A stretch of 22,215 nucleotides of DNA from CAZLFA01 sp964558665 (GCA_964558665.1 CAZLFA010000065.1:1-22215), one strand, 5' to 3'. Positions 14,843-22,202 are shown, numbered from the stretch's first letter. Notes: a model not told the origin generated them from the letters alone. A program made the numbers and translations.

Positions 14843-16993
14843 TCACCGGCAATCCAGCGCTTCCCTCACCTTCCTGGCAAGACGGTTCATCGAAATAGGC
14901 TTCGTCATAAATGCCTTCATGCCCATGTCGATTGCCTCCTGCTCGGTGAATATCTCGCTGAATCCGGTGGCGAGTATGATCCTGGCGTTGGGGCGTATTT
15001 TCAGTATTTCCCTGCTCAGGTTGATGCCGGTCATGTTGGGCATGCTTATATCCGTTATTACAAGATCGAATCTGTCGGGAACGGCGCGGAACGCATCGAG
15101 AGCGTCCAGGCTGCTTCGCCTGCAGGATACGTCATACCCGAGAGAGGCAAGCATTTCTCTTTCAATCGACAGGACATATTCTTCATCATCAACAAGCAGG
15201 ATGCGTTCATTGCCTCCGGGGACGGGTTCCGTCTCCGCCGCCTCGGCCGCATTATCGGTTGCGGCGAGCGGAAGGTATACCGTAAAAACGGATCCCTTTC
15301 CCGGTTCGCTTGATGCATGAACAACTCCATTGTGGTTCCTGACGATCCCGTAAACCACGGAAAGCCCGAGTCCTGTCCCTTCTCCTGCCTCTTTCGTCGT
15401 GAAAAACGGATCGAATATCCTGTCCATTATGGATGGATCGATGCCGCATCCTGTATCGATCACTCTCATTCTCAGGTAGGTTCCTTCCCTGAGTTCCGGA
15501 TGGCAGTCGGTGCGGCTGCCGGTTACTTTCTCCTGATCGAGGATGATTCTTAGGGTGCCGCCCCTGCCGCGCATCGCCTGGACTGCGTTGGTGCAAAGAT
15601 TCATCAACACCTGATATATCTGGGTGGAGTCTGCAATCACCGTGTCCATATGATTTGAGCAGGATTGGTGTATGCTGATGGTGCCGGGGAGTGAAGACCG
15701 CAGGAACCGCACGACTTCCTTGACGATGGGGGTTACGACAACCGGCTTTTTTTCTCCTTCTTTCCGGCGGCTGAAGGTAAGTATCTGGTTGACGAGTTCC
15801 TTGGCGCGGCCGGAGGCGCTGAGAAGCAGGTCGAGGTATGGGTAATTCTTGTCGTCGGTTGTTTTGACCTTCATCAGTTCGGCATAACCCATTATCGCCA
15901 TAAGGACATTGTTGAAGTCATGAGCGACACCGCTGGCCAGAACGCCCATCGCCTCCATCTTCTGGGAATGCAGAAGCTGTTTTTCGAGACTGCTTCGTTC
16001 CTCTTCGGCCTGCCGGCGCTGAGTGTTGTCTGTGATAGCCAGCAGGGCGCCCGAAGGGACGCCGTCTTTCATAAGAATGGTGGTCTTAAATTCGACCCAC
16101 AGCTGCTTCCCGTCTTTGCATTTGATGGGGATGTCCATCATCTGTTCCGGCTCCCCCCTCAGGCGGGCGGCCAGTCTTCTATCCAAAAGCAGCCGTGTCT
16201 CTTCATTAAAAAACTCGATGGAAAGGCCGTCTTTGCCGATAAGTTCTTCACGCATCCATCCGCTTACATCCTCAATCATTCTGTTGACAAACTGAATTTT
16301 GCCTGATGTATCAATGATGCAGAAGCCGATGGGTGAATTCTCCATGATGTCCCGATAGTCCTTTTCGCTTTCACGTAGCGCCGCTTCTACCCTTTTCCGC
16401 TCGGAAAGTTCGACGAGCAGCCGGGAGTTCACATCGGTCAGTTCAGCAGTTCGTTCTCTGACCAGATCCTCCAGGTGCCTGCGGTACATGTTCAACTCTT
16501 CTTCAGCCCTTTTGCGCTCTGTAATATCGCGGACGTTCATGACAAAACCGCCGACGACGGGATCGTTGAAGAGATTCCTGCCCACCCCCTCCAGAATGCG
16601 CTCCGATCCGTCCTTGTGCTTAACGATGAAGGAATTCGGTATATCCACGCCGTTTGTCACTACAGCCCATCCGAAATCATAAACGGCTCTCGGAATGTCG
16701 GAGATGCTGATGTAGTTGAAGCCGCTCCTGCCGATCAATTCTTCAGGCGTATATCCGAGGAGACGCTCGACGGAGGGATTTACGTAGGTTATGTTCGCCT
16801 TTTTGTCCACAACGATGACCATGTCGTAGGAATTATGCGTGATGGCTCTGAAGTAGGCTTCGCTTTTCCGCAGCGCCGATATTGTATGCCTGTGCACCGC
16901 ATCCGATTTCTTCAGCCCGGCAATCTCTACCTGCAGTTCTTCCGTACTGCTGAGTTTTGTCCGGCCTGCCCCCCCTGCTTTGCCCTTTATCAT
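14843..16993 (-). CDS. Soluble hybrid sensor histidine kinase with two PAS domains and receiver
   Basis: This 716-residue cytoplasmic kinase has a coiled N-terminus (16-45), PAS1 (about 44-160, ending RDITERKRAEEEL), a long coiled-coil linker (160-210) and PAS2 (about 211-327). The kinase core follows with AHDFNNVL (His358), an N-box (QVLMNLCTNAVQAM), DTGCGID, FDPFFTTK and GTGLGLS. The C-terminal receiver (about 596-714) has Asp602/603, phosphoacceptor Asp648 in ITDISMPNMTG and Lys698. The frame opens at a TTG at 17035 without a ribosome site. I chose ATG 16993, which has GAGG a few bases upstream. It resembles the kinase at 10999-14838 in core and receiver but has fewer PAS domains. The two genes converge with only 4 bp between stop codons. 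Confidence 0.94.
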   Translation of the reverse strand: MIKGKAGGAGRTKLSSTEELQVEIAGLKKSDAVHRHTISALRKSEAYFRAITHNSYDMVIVVDKKANITYVNPSVERLLGYTPEELIGRSGFNYISISDIPRAVYDFGWAVVTNGVDIPNSFIVKHKDGSERILEGVGRNLFNDPVVGGFVMNVRDITERKRAEEELNMYRRHLEDLVRERTAELTDVNSRLLVELSERKRVEAALRESEKDYRDIMENSPIGFCIIDTSGKIQFVNRMIEDVSGWMREELIGKDGLSIEFFNEETRLLLDRRLAARLRGEPEQMMDIPIKCKDGKQLWVEFKTTILMKDGVPSGALLAITDNTQRRQAEEERSSLEKQLLHSQKMEAMGVLASGVAHDFNNVLMAIMGYAELMKVKTTDDKNYPYLDLLLSASGRAKELVNQILTFSRRKEGEKKPVVVTPIVKEVVRFLRSSLPGTISIHQSCSNHMDTVIADSTQIYQVLMNLCTNAVQAMRGRGGTLRIILDQEKVTGSRTDCHPELREGTYLRMRVIDTGCGIDPSIMDRIFDPFFTTKEAGEGTGLGLSVVYGIVRNHNGVVHASSEPGKGSVFTVYLPLAATDNAAEAAETEPVPGGNERILLVDDEEYVLSIEREMLASLGYDVSCRRSSLDALDAFRAVPDRFDLVITDISMPNMTGINLSREILKIRPNARIILATGFSEIFTEQEAIDMGMKAFMTKPISMNRLARKVREALDCR

Positions 16994-17154
16994 GAAACCT
17001 CGCTTGAAAAGATGATATTTTCTGGAAGCGAACAATAGGGCAGGCAGTGCGATGTGTCAATATTAAAAAATGCATGCCGGATCCGGGAGAAAATATATTG
17101 GTGAAGTACTCTTGCAGTTTGAGCCGATAGACAGTTTCCGTCCGGAAAGGGCTC

Positions 17155-17251
17155 TTTTCCGCTCCGGCTGTGTCGATCTGCGGTATTGCTTGTGCGACGT
17201 ACATTAAGTACGCCTCCGCGCAATCCCTTGATCTCCTTGCCGGAACGAAAA
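17155..17251. repeat. Dispersed imperfect palindromic repeat, copy 2
   Basis: The outer arms TTTTCCGCTCCGGC (17155-17168) and GCCGGAACGAAAA (17239-17251) are near-complementary. The centre is a GACGTACATTAAGTACGCC palindrome. The 23-bp core 17194-17216 matches copy 1 at 21 of 23 positions. It lies in the 434-bp region 16994-17427, where I see no gene. That region also holds a CATCCGG-AAACT-CCGGATG hairpin (17288-17306). Confidence 0.73.
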
Positions 17252-17373
17252 ATAACCTCTTTCCAATCCGGAAACCGAAAGTTCCAACATCCGGAAACTC
17301 CGGATGCTGAATCCAAGTCTGCATTATCGGTGATTGCCGGAAGTCAGACCAGGAAACCCGGGCATTTATCAGG

Positions 17374-17400
17374 GCCGCCTCTTATTGCTGAAGAGGCGGC
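17374..17400 (-). terminator. Hairpin downstream of flgD, possible terminator
   Basis: A perfect 10-bp GC-rich stem (GCCGCCTCTT 17374-17383 with AAGAGGCGGC 17391-17400) and a 7-nt loop lie 27 bp after the flgD stop. No T-run follows on the minus strand, so it is at best a non-canonical terminator or a transcript-stabilising hairpin. Confidence 0.5.
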
Positions 17401-17427
17401 CTCTGCAATCTTGCTCTCCGGAACTAT

Positions 17428-18078
17428 TCATGCCGATGCGTCCTGTATGGAGACTATATCGTCGTAGGGAATATTCTGACCGCTGACAACGACACAGAGA
17501 GTGCCGCTCTCGGCGGTTACGCCGGTCACTGTTCCTGTGATGTATGTATCGGTTGTAATCGTATTGCCGTCGCTGTCATAGGCTGAAACCACTACGTTGT
17601 AGTCTCCGGAATCAACATCGGTCGTATCCCAGATGACGCTTTGCAGTCCCGCCGATTGGTCTCCTAAAAGAAAAGTTGTGGTTAAAATGCCGTCTTCGTC
17701 ATATACATTGACTTCAACGGTTGCAGCATCCTCAGACAGATTATAGATTATATTGGTGGACGAGTCGCTTACAGTAATCGTATCGCCTGCTGCGGATACC
17801 TCTTTGCCGATCAGATTCGTGGCGTTGGCCGCCGATGATGATTCAACGGATTCCGCCAGATCATCCAGCTTGGTGCTTATGCTGCTCAATTGAGCGAGAC
17901 TCGAAAACTGGGCAAGGACGGCTGTGTAGTCTGTATTGTTCATAGGTTCGAGCGGATCCTGGTTCTGCATCTGGGCAATGAGGATTTCCAGAAAATCCTC
18001 CTGGCTCAGGGTACTGCTGCTCGATGACGTATCGGCTGTCGTCGTCGCGGCGGAGATGTCTCCTATTGTGCTTATCAT
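17428..18078 (-). CDS. flgD: Flagellar hook assembly (hook cap) protein FlgD
   Basis: FlgD is exported through the flagellar type III apparatus and caps the growing hook so that FlgE subunits can assemble. The 216-residue protein has the conserved N-terminal FlgD region (about 24-75; LSQEDFLEILIAQMQNQDPL and LAQFSSLAQLS). After a Ser/Ala-rich linker comes a C-terminal beta-rich part (about 88-214) matching the FlgD Ig-like and Tudor-like domains (SVIWDTTDVDSGDYNVVV). The start has a perfect AAGGAGGT a few bases upstream. It follows the EF-hand gene by 23 bp and shares its strand, so the two form an operon. The usual flgE neighbour is missing; a hairpin, a repeat and a kinase gene follow instead. 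Confidence 0.93.
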   Translation of the reverse strand: MISTIGDISAATTTADTSSSSSTLSQEDFLEILIAQMQNQDPLEPMNNTDYTAVLAQFSSLAQLSSISTKLDDLAESVESSSAANATNLIGKEVSAAGDTITVSDSSTNIIYNLSEDAATVEVNVYDEDGILTTTFLLGDQSAGLQSVIWDTTDVDSGDYNVVVSAYDSDGNTITTDTYITGTVTGVTAESGTLCVVVSGQNIPYDDIVSIQDASA

Positions 18079-18101
18079 TATCTGACCTCCTTAAAGTGAT
18101 C

Positions 18102-19073
18102 TCAACCTGTTGTATCTATTCTGTTGCCGAGAAGCGTTGAGAAAAGCTTGCTCAAATCGGTCATGTCGCCTGAGCTGTTTGAACTGTATTGATTCTGCTC
18201 CAGATAGGCGGCCAGCTCTTCCGTAGAGATGAAGCCGTCGCCGTTTGTATCTATGGCGCTGAATATGCTCTGTGCCGTCTGTTCTGATTCGGAGGATGAG
18301 GTGCTGCCGTCGGTTGCCGCCGTCCCTTCCGGAGGCGGAGGCGGAGGTGGTGGCGGCATGGACTTCTGCATTGCCGCTGCAAATTCCGAGCTGTCGATGC
18401 TGCCGTCTTCGTTTGAATCGATCTGGCCGAAGACGCTGCTGACATCGTCTGCGTTGTCACCCAGGGCAGCCGTCAGTTCATCATCAGAGACGCTGCCGTC
18501 CTGGTCGGTGTCGATGGAATTGAAGAGATCTGCGGCCATTTGGTTTTTGCCGGCGGCCATTCCCTGATTCATCATGTTTCCTTCCGCCTTCTTCTTCGCC
18601 TCATGGGCATCCGATTCCGCCTGGCTGATTTGCCCGTCTCCGTCCGTGTCTATCATATCCATGATTTTGCCGGCCTCATTTCCGAAGGCTGCAGCAAGTT
18701 CATCGCTGCTGACATATCCGTCACTGTTGGTGTCAAGGGAGTTGAAGATGCCTTCACTGTCTGTCTTGCCTGTGCTGCCGCTCTTCGTTCCCATGTTCAT
18801 GGGAAAGCCTTCCTTTTTCATTTCCTGTCCCATTTGGGAAAGACCTGCCTCCGCCTCCTGCATGCTGATGAGACTGTCCTGATTTGAATCGAGGCTGCTG
18901 AATATCTGATCGACGCTGACTCCATCCTGCTGCGTCTCTGAGACAGCCTCCAACTCGCTCTTGTCGATCGATCCATCGCTGTTGGAGTCGACCTTTTTAA
19001 AAAGATAGTCCTGCCACATCTGCATCATCGCTGAGGCAGCCGAACTTCCTGCACCGCTGATTCTGTCCGTCAT
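18102..19073 (-). CDS. Seven-EF-hand calcium-binding protein
   Basis: This 323-residue acidic protein has seven canonical 12-residue EF-hand loops starting at Asp 29, 62, 114, 142, 188, 219 and 275. Each starts with Asp and ends with Glu at position 12 (for example DTDGDGQISQAE, DTNGDGFISTEE). Six have the position-6 Gly; loop 2 has Ser67. Met/Gln-rich linkers separate them, and a nine-residue proline run (240-248) precedes the last loop. It has no signal peptide or membrane segment, so it is cytoplasmic or exported by a non-Sec route. AAGGAGA precedes the ATG. It is the first gene of an operon with flgD and is divergent from a CpxRA-like pair. Calcium binding is well supported by sequence; a role in flagellar assembly or export is inference from position. 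Confidence 0.9.
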   Translation of the reverse strand: MTDRISGAGSSAASAMMQMWQDYLFKKVDSNSDGSIDKSELEAVSETQQDGVSVDQIFSSLDSNQDSLISMQEAEAGLSQMGQEMKKEGFPMNMGTKSGSTGKTDSEGIFNSLDTNSDGYVSSDELAAAFGNEAGKIMDMIDTDGDGQISQAESDAHEAKKKAEGNMMNQGMAAGKNQMAADLFNSIDTDQDGSVSDDELTAALGDNADDVSSVFGQIDSNEDGSIDSSEFAAAMQKSMPPPPPPPPPEGTAATDGSTSSSESEQTAQSIFSAIDTNGDGFISTEELAAYLEQNQYSSNSSGDMTDLSKLFSTLLGNRIDTTG

Positions 19074-19179
19074 ATCAATCTCCTTTCCGGGAATTATTTT
19101 TCAAGTGCCGCTTTCACACCTGATATCGGCATTATCGATCCGCTTTTCCGAACTGCTCGCAGTTCACATCAGGTGGCCG

Positions 19180-19196
19180 AGCAACCGGTATACCGG
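19180..19196 (-). promoter_or_regulatory. Sigma54-like promoter facing the EF-hand-flgD operon
   Basis: Read on the minus strand, CCGGTATACCGGTTGCT has GG (-24; plus 19193-19194) and GC (-12; plus 19181-19182) separated by exactly 10 bases, with a perfect TTGCT. The -24 half departs from TGGCAC at several bases and overlaps the palindrome CCGGTATACCGG. Sigma54 control is common for hook genes. Predicted start is near 19169, at the head of the foldable leader. Confidence 0.4.
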
Positions 19197-19217
19197 AGAG
19201 TCCGGACAGGGAGAAAC

Positions 19218-19232
19218 TTAACAAAACTTTAC
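19218..19232 (-). promoter_or_regulatory. CpxR-type box, EF-hand-proximal
   Basis: On the minus strand it reads GTAAA-GTTTT-GTTAA, one mismatch from the CpxR consensus GTAAA-N5-GTAAA. It shares a 14-bp identical segment (ACAAAACTTTACAT on plus, 19221-19234) with the second box. It lies 145 bp upstream of the EF-hand start and about 25 bp upstream of the sigma54-like element. Confidence 0.55.
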
Positions 19233-19348
19233 ATATGGCACACCGGCTGCTTCAACCGGAGTTGTATTCCTTGTGTAGAATTTCCGTCTGAAAAGCAGGA
19301 ATAGAGGCACTATTTCTAAACTGATTGGAAAAGAGCCCTTTCCAGTTA

Positions 19349-19363
19349 TTTACAAAACTTTAC
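19349..19363 (-). promoter_or_regulatory. CpxR-type box, regulator-proximal (perfect consensus)
   Basis: On the minus strand it reads GTAAA-GTTTT-GTAAA, a perfect match to the CpxR direct-repeat consensus GTAAA-N5-GTAAA. It lies 110 bp upstream of the CpxR-like gene and overlaps the -35 hexamer of its likely promoter, suggesting autoregulation. Confidence 0.65.
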
Positions 19364-19387
19364 ATAAATTTGAATAAAATCTATGCT
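19359..19387 (+). promoter_or_regulatory. Likely sigma70 promoter of the cpxRA-like operon
   Basis: TTTACA (19359-19364) and TATGCT (19382-19387) are separated by the ideal 17 bp. The -35 overlaps the second half-site of the perfect CpxR-type box. The predicted leader is about 80 nt. Confidence 0.55.
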
Positions 19388-19473
19388 ATGAGAAATGCCG
19401 GATCTGTTCAACGGGGTAATTATTTCCGGTTGAGCGTGATCCATGGTGAAAAATCTTCCTGAAGAAATGTGAG

Positions 19474-20226
19474 ATGGATATGTCTTCTGAAAGAATTCTT
19501 ATCATCGATGACGACCGGCAGTTGTGCGAGCTGCTTGCAGAATACCTCGGGACGGAAGGATTTGAGGTATCTGCGGCATATGACGGCGATCAGGGGCTGC
19601 AAATGGCGGCGGACGGCGATTACCGTCTTGTGGTCCTCGACGTGATGCTGCCCGGGGGCATTGAAGGATTTTCCGTCCTGCGCAGGATAAGGGCCGTCAG
19701 CGATATCCCGGTAATGATGCTGACTGCCAGAGGAGAGGACAAAGACCGCATAGTCGGCCTGGAGTCCGGGGCGGATGATTATCTGCCCAAACCGTTCAAT
19801 CCCAGGGAGCTCGTCGCGCGCATTCGCGCCGTGCTGCGGCGCATGAGATTTCCCCGGACGGAGGCAATTGCGGATACGGAGGAGAGCAACTGCAGGATAG
19901 GAGACGTCATGCTGGATTCAGCAGCGCGCCTGCTGATCTGCTCCGGCAGGAAAGTGGAGTTGACGTCGGCCGAGTTCGGCATATTGGAGATTCTCATGCG
20001 ATCAGCAGGACAGATTGTGTCGAGGAACCACCTGGCAAAAGAGGTGTTCGGCCGCAGCCTTTCCGCCTATGACAGAAGCATAGACGTTCACATCAGTAAG
20101 CTTCGCAAAAAGCTGGGGATGGATTCCGACGGCATGGAGCGCATCAAGGGAGTGCGCGGTTCGGGATATGTTTATCTGCGGCCGCTGTCAGCGGCAATGG
20201 ACAAATCCGATTTTAACCGATCATGA
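19474..20226 (+). CDS. cpxR: CpxR-like response regulator, OmpR/winged-helix family
   Basis: This 250-residue transcription factor is activated by phosphorylation from the kinase encoded just downstream. The receiver domain (about 7-122) has Asp13/14, phosphoacceptor Asp56 (VVLDVMLPG), Thr84 (MLTARGEDKDRI) and Lys106 (DDYLPKPFNPRELVARIRAVLRR). The DNA-binding winged helix (about 143-236) has GQIVSRNHLAKEVFGRSLSA, YDRSIDVHISKLRKKL and the RGSGYVY wing. These segments track E. coli CpxR closely, so I use the symbol for a CpxR-like protein; true orthology across phyla is unproven. ATG 19474 is taken as start; ATG 19480 is an alternative, and neither has a strong ribosome site. The TGA overlaps the kinase ATG. 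Two CpxR-type boxes upstream suggest autoregulation and control of the divergent EF-hand-flgD operon. Confidence 0.93.
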   Translation: MDMSSERILIIDDDRQLCELLAEYLGTEGFEVSAAYDGDQGLQMAADGDYRLVVLDVMLPGGIEGFSVLRRIRAVSDIPVMMLTARGEDKDRIVGLESGADDYLPKPFNPRELVARIRAVLRRMRFPRTEAIADTEESNCRIGDVMLDSAARLLICSGRKVELTSAEFGILEILMRSAGQIVSRNHLAKEVFGRSLSAYDRSIDVHISKLRKKLGMDSDGMERIKGVRGSGYVYLRPLSAAMDKSDFNRS

Positions 20227-21638
20227 AAATAAAGATCCCCATATACAAATACCGGCTGTTTATAAAGATCTATCTCTGGTTCTGGCTGGCTACTATTGTC
20301 ATGGTTGCCGCTGTCGTTGCCGTGGACAGGATGAACAGGCCTGAACCGCCGGAGTTCTTCAAGCATATGGTCAGCCGTGCCCTGAATCTTTACGGGCAGA
20401 AGGCTCTGGAGGCACTGGATAAGGAGGGACCGGAAGGACTCAACCGCTATTTCAGGCATGTTCAGGATACTACGGGCAATCGCATTTTTCTATTTGAAGG
20501 CGACAGGCTGATCAGCAATGAAAAACCTGAGGATGGAATCATTGAACTGGTAGCGAAAGCCTCGAAGGGCGGTGATTTAGACCGCACGGTAATGGGACAT
20601 GAAGGAATGGCGGCAAAGCTCATTAAAAGCGGGAGCGGCAAATTATACGTGCTGGCGCAGAGGATGCCTCCGCCGCCGCATCTTCGCCCGCCACATCGAC
20701 GCCTCCCGCCTCCCTTCGATAAGCCGGGATCATTTCTGCTGCTGCAGATTGTGGTTGCCATGCTCGCCTCCGGGATCGTCTGTTACTTTCTTGCCCTCTA
20801 TATCGTATCGCCCATCGTCAAACTCGAAGACGCCACCAGAGAGCTTGCATCCGGCAACCTTTCCGTGCGTGTCAGCAGCGTGATCGGCAGAAGAAAGGAT
20901 GAGATCTCCCGGCTGGCACACGCCTTTGACACGATGGCGGGGCGCATCGAATCGCTGCTTGTGTCACAGCGCAATCTGTTGAGAGACATATCTCATGAAC
21001 TGCGTTCTCCACTGGCCAGGCTTAACGTAGCTTTGGAATTATGCAGGAAACAGAATGATCCTGAAACGGGAAAAACACTGGACAGAATTTCCCGGGAGTC
21101 TGAAAGACTTAACGAGCTGATCGGGCAGATTCTGACCATGAACCGCGTCGATTCGGGGATAGCAGGATTGGAGACGATGGTTTTTTCACTTGCGCTTCTG
21201 GTTCGCGAGGTTGTTGAGGATGCCGATTTTGAGGCGCGAACCTGCGCACGGTCTGTCGTCATCACCGCGTGCGATGAGTGCACCATCAAGGGTGACAGGC
21301 AGCTGCTGCGAAGCGCTGTCGAGAATGTGGTACGAAACGCTGTCCTTTACACGGCGGAAGGAACACAGGTGGAAGTCTCCCTGCTTTCCGAACAGGTCGA
21401 ATCGGTTTCTTTCGCCCTGTTGCGTGTCCGTGACCACGGACCGGGCGTCCCGGAAGATGAGGTCGCGAATCTTTTCAAGCCTTTTTATCGTGTTGACGAC
21501 GGTAAGGGACAGAGGGGCGGGTCAGGCATCGGATTGACGATTGCCGAAACGGCGGTTCGTATCCATGGGGGAGATATAAAGATTGCCAACGCAGACGCCG
21601 GAGGGTTGGTGGTGGAGATAAGTCTTCCTGCCTTATAA
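20223..21638 (+). CDS. cpxA: CpxA-like membrane sensor histidine kinase
   Basis: This 471-residue inner-membrane kinase has TM1 (about 13-34), a periplasmic sensor region (35-168), TM2 (169-195) and HAMP (about 193-246). The HisKA helix has DISHELRSPLARL with phosphoacceptor His258. The ATPase follows with its N-box (ENVVRNAVLYT, 367-377), DHGPGVP (404-410), FKPFYR (418-423) and GGSGIGLTI (432-440). The core is strongly CpxA-like. The periplasmic part ends in an unusual Pro/His/Arg-rich stretch (149-164, PPPPHLRPPHRRLPPP) next to TM2. Its ATG overlaps the regulator stop as ATGA, so the pair is translationally coupled. By family knowledge CpxA senses envelope or periplasmic protein stress; the signal here is not known and the sensor domain is divergent. 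Confidence 0.93.
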   Translation: MKIKIPIYKYRLFIKIYLWFWLATIVMVAAVVAVDRMNRPEPPEFFKHMVSRALNLYGQKALEALDKEGPEGLNRYFRHVQDTTGNRIFLFEGDRLISNEKPEDGIIELVAKASKGGDLDRTVMGHEGMAAKLIKSGSGKLYVLAQRMPPPPHLRPPHRRLPPPFDKPGSFLLLQIVVAMLASGIVCYFLALYIVSPIVKLEDATRELASGNLSVRVSSVIGRRKDEISRLAHAFDTMAGRIESLLVSQRNLLRDISHELRSPLARLNVALELCRKQNDPETGKTLDRISRESERLNELIGQILTMNRVDSGIAGLETMVFSLALLVREVVEDADFEARTCARSVVITACDECTIKGDRQLLRSAVENVVRNAVLYTAEGTQVEVSLLSEQVESVSFALLRVRDHGPGVPEDEVANLFKPFYRVDDGKGQRGGSGIGLTIAETAVRIHGGDIKIANADAGGLVVEISLPAL

Positions 21639-21673
21639 TTCATTTTACCAGGATGTTGTCGTTCGGCCATTTG

Positions 21674-21717
21674 TGAGGAACTCCCCATAGTCAAGACAGA
21701 AAATGGGGAGTTCCTCA
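21674..21717. repeat. Perfect 15-bp inverted repeat downstream of the cpxA-like gene
   Basis: TGAGGAACTCCCCAT (21674-21688) and ATGGGGAGTTCCTCA (21703-21717) are perfectly complementary with a 14-nt loop, 35 bp after the kinase stop. No T-run follows on either side. It may be a non-canonical terminator or the remnant end of a mobile element. The rest of 21639-21762 shows no gene. Confidence 0.7.
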
Positions 21718-21762
21718 GCTAACTCAGGAAACTAGGGACATCCACTAATTCAATTACAAGCT

Positions 21763-22083
21763 TTATTTCTCACTTCTTAATTTCAATAAAGTATCCCTAA
21801 TGTTGCTTATTTCGTTAGATGATTCATTATCCGTAGATTCTAAGGCAAGCATTAACGGATAGTCCTCAAAAGTTAAACGATACTTATAATTATTAAAGCT
21901 GACATCCCATATTCTGATGTCTGTTGCATCTACTTTAGACAATAGCTTCCCTTTTAATAAATTGACTAAGTTGTTTGCATATTCAGGGAAATCTTCCCAG
22001 TTTATCTTCTCTGTAATATCCAAACATAAATGTCCAGATGCCATTTCGGTAATATTTAAAATTTCAGCATTAAGTTTATTCAT
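21763..22083 (-). CDS. Small AT-rich hypothetical protein, possibly immunity-like (start uncertain)
   Basis: This 106-residue acidic protein lacks a signal peptide or membrane segment. Visible features are INWEDFPEYANNLVNLLKGK, WDVSFNNYKYRLTFEDYPLMLALES and a helical C-terminus. The pattern of a small mixed alpha/beta fold with FEDYP...LES recalls DUF3630-type or small immunity-type proteins, but I do not recognise it with certainty. It is clearly more AT-rich than its neighbours, suggesting transfer. The ATG at 22083 lacks a well-spaced ribosome site (AAAGGA is about 13 bases away). The same frame stays open, without another ATG, GTG or TTG, to the window edge at 22215, so the gene may be the 3' part of a longer one. 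Confidence 0.55.
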   Translation of the reverse strand: MNKLNAEILNITEMASGHLCLDITEKINWEDFPEYANNLVNLLKGKLLSKVDATDIRIWDVSFNNYKYRLTFEDYPLMLALESTDNESSNEISNIRDTLLKLRSEK

Positions 22084-22159
22084 TTCAAAACCAAGATCCT
22101 TTCCGCCTGTTCGTGTCGCACTCTCTATTATGTCACTCCAGGACTTTTTATAAAAATTT

Positions 22160-22202
22160 AAAACTTGAATACCCCGTCCTGTGGACGGGGATGAAAAGTT
22201 TT
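22160..22202. repeat. 43-bp symmetric palindrome at the right edge
   Basis: AAAACTT (22160-22166) pairs with AAGTTTT (22196-22202), and CCCCGTCC (22172-22179) pairs with GGACGGGG (22183-22190) around a TGT loop. A symmetric unpaired 5 x 5 region separates the stems. It could be a bidirectional terminator, a REP-like element, or the hairpin end of an IS200/IS605-type element; the window stops too soon to tell. Confidence 0.6.

Larger units (their letters stand above)
19074..19473. other. 400-bp divergent regulatory region (EF-hand/flgD versus cpxRA-like)
   Basis: No gene is visible here. The region holds two CpxR-type boxes, a sigma54-like element and a sigma70-like promoter (listed separately). 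On the EF-hand side, a leader structure has CACCTGAT (19117-19124) complementary to ATCAGGTG (19168-19175), enclosing a GAACTG-CTCG-CAGTTC hairpin (19150-19165). A GGAAAAGAGCCCTTTCC motif at 19327-19343 also occurs inverted at 17144-17160. Confidence 0.7.

Noticed and set aside
16994..17035. N-terminal extension of the second hybrid kinase from a TTG at 17035
   Set aside because: There is no ribosome site before the TTG; ATG 16993 is preceded by GAGG.
17288..17306. CATCCGG hairpin as a terminator of flgD
   Set aside because: It is over 120 bp beyond the flgD stop and lacks a T-run; the 17374-17400 hairpin is nearer.
19074..19179. Cyclic-di-GMP riboswitch in the EF-hand leader
   Set aside because: The leader folds, but the conserved GEMM segments are not present.
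22160..22202. Possible CRISPR repeat at the right edge
   Set aside because: Only one copy is visible and no second copy or spacer occurs in the window; a plain palindrome explains it.
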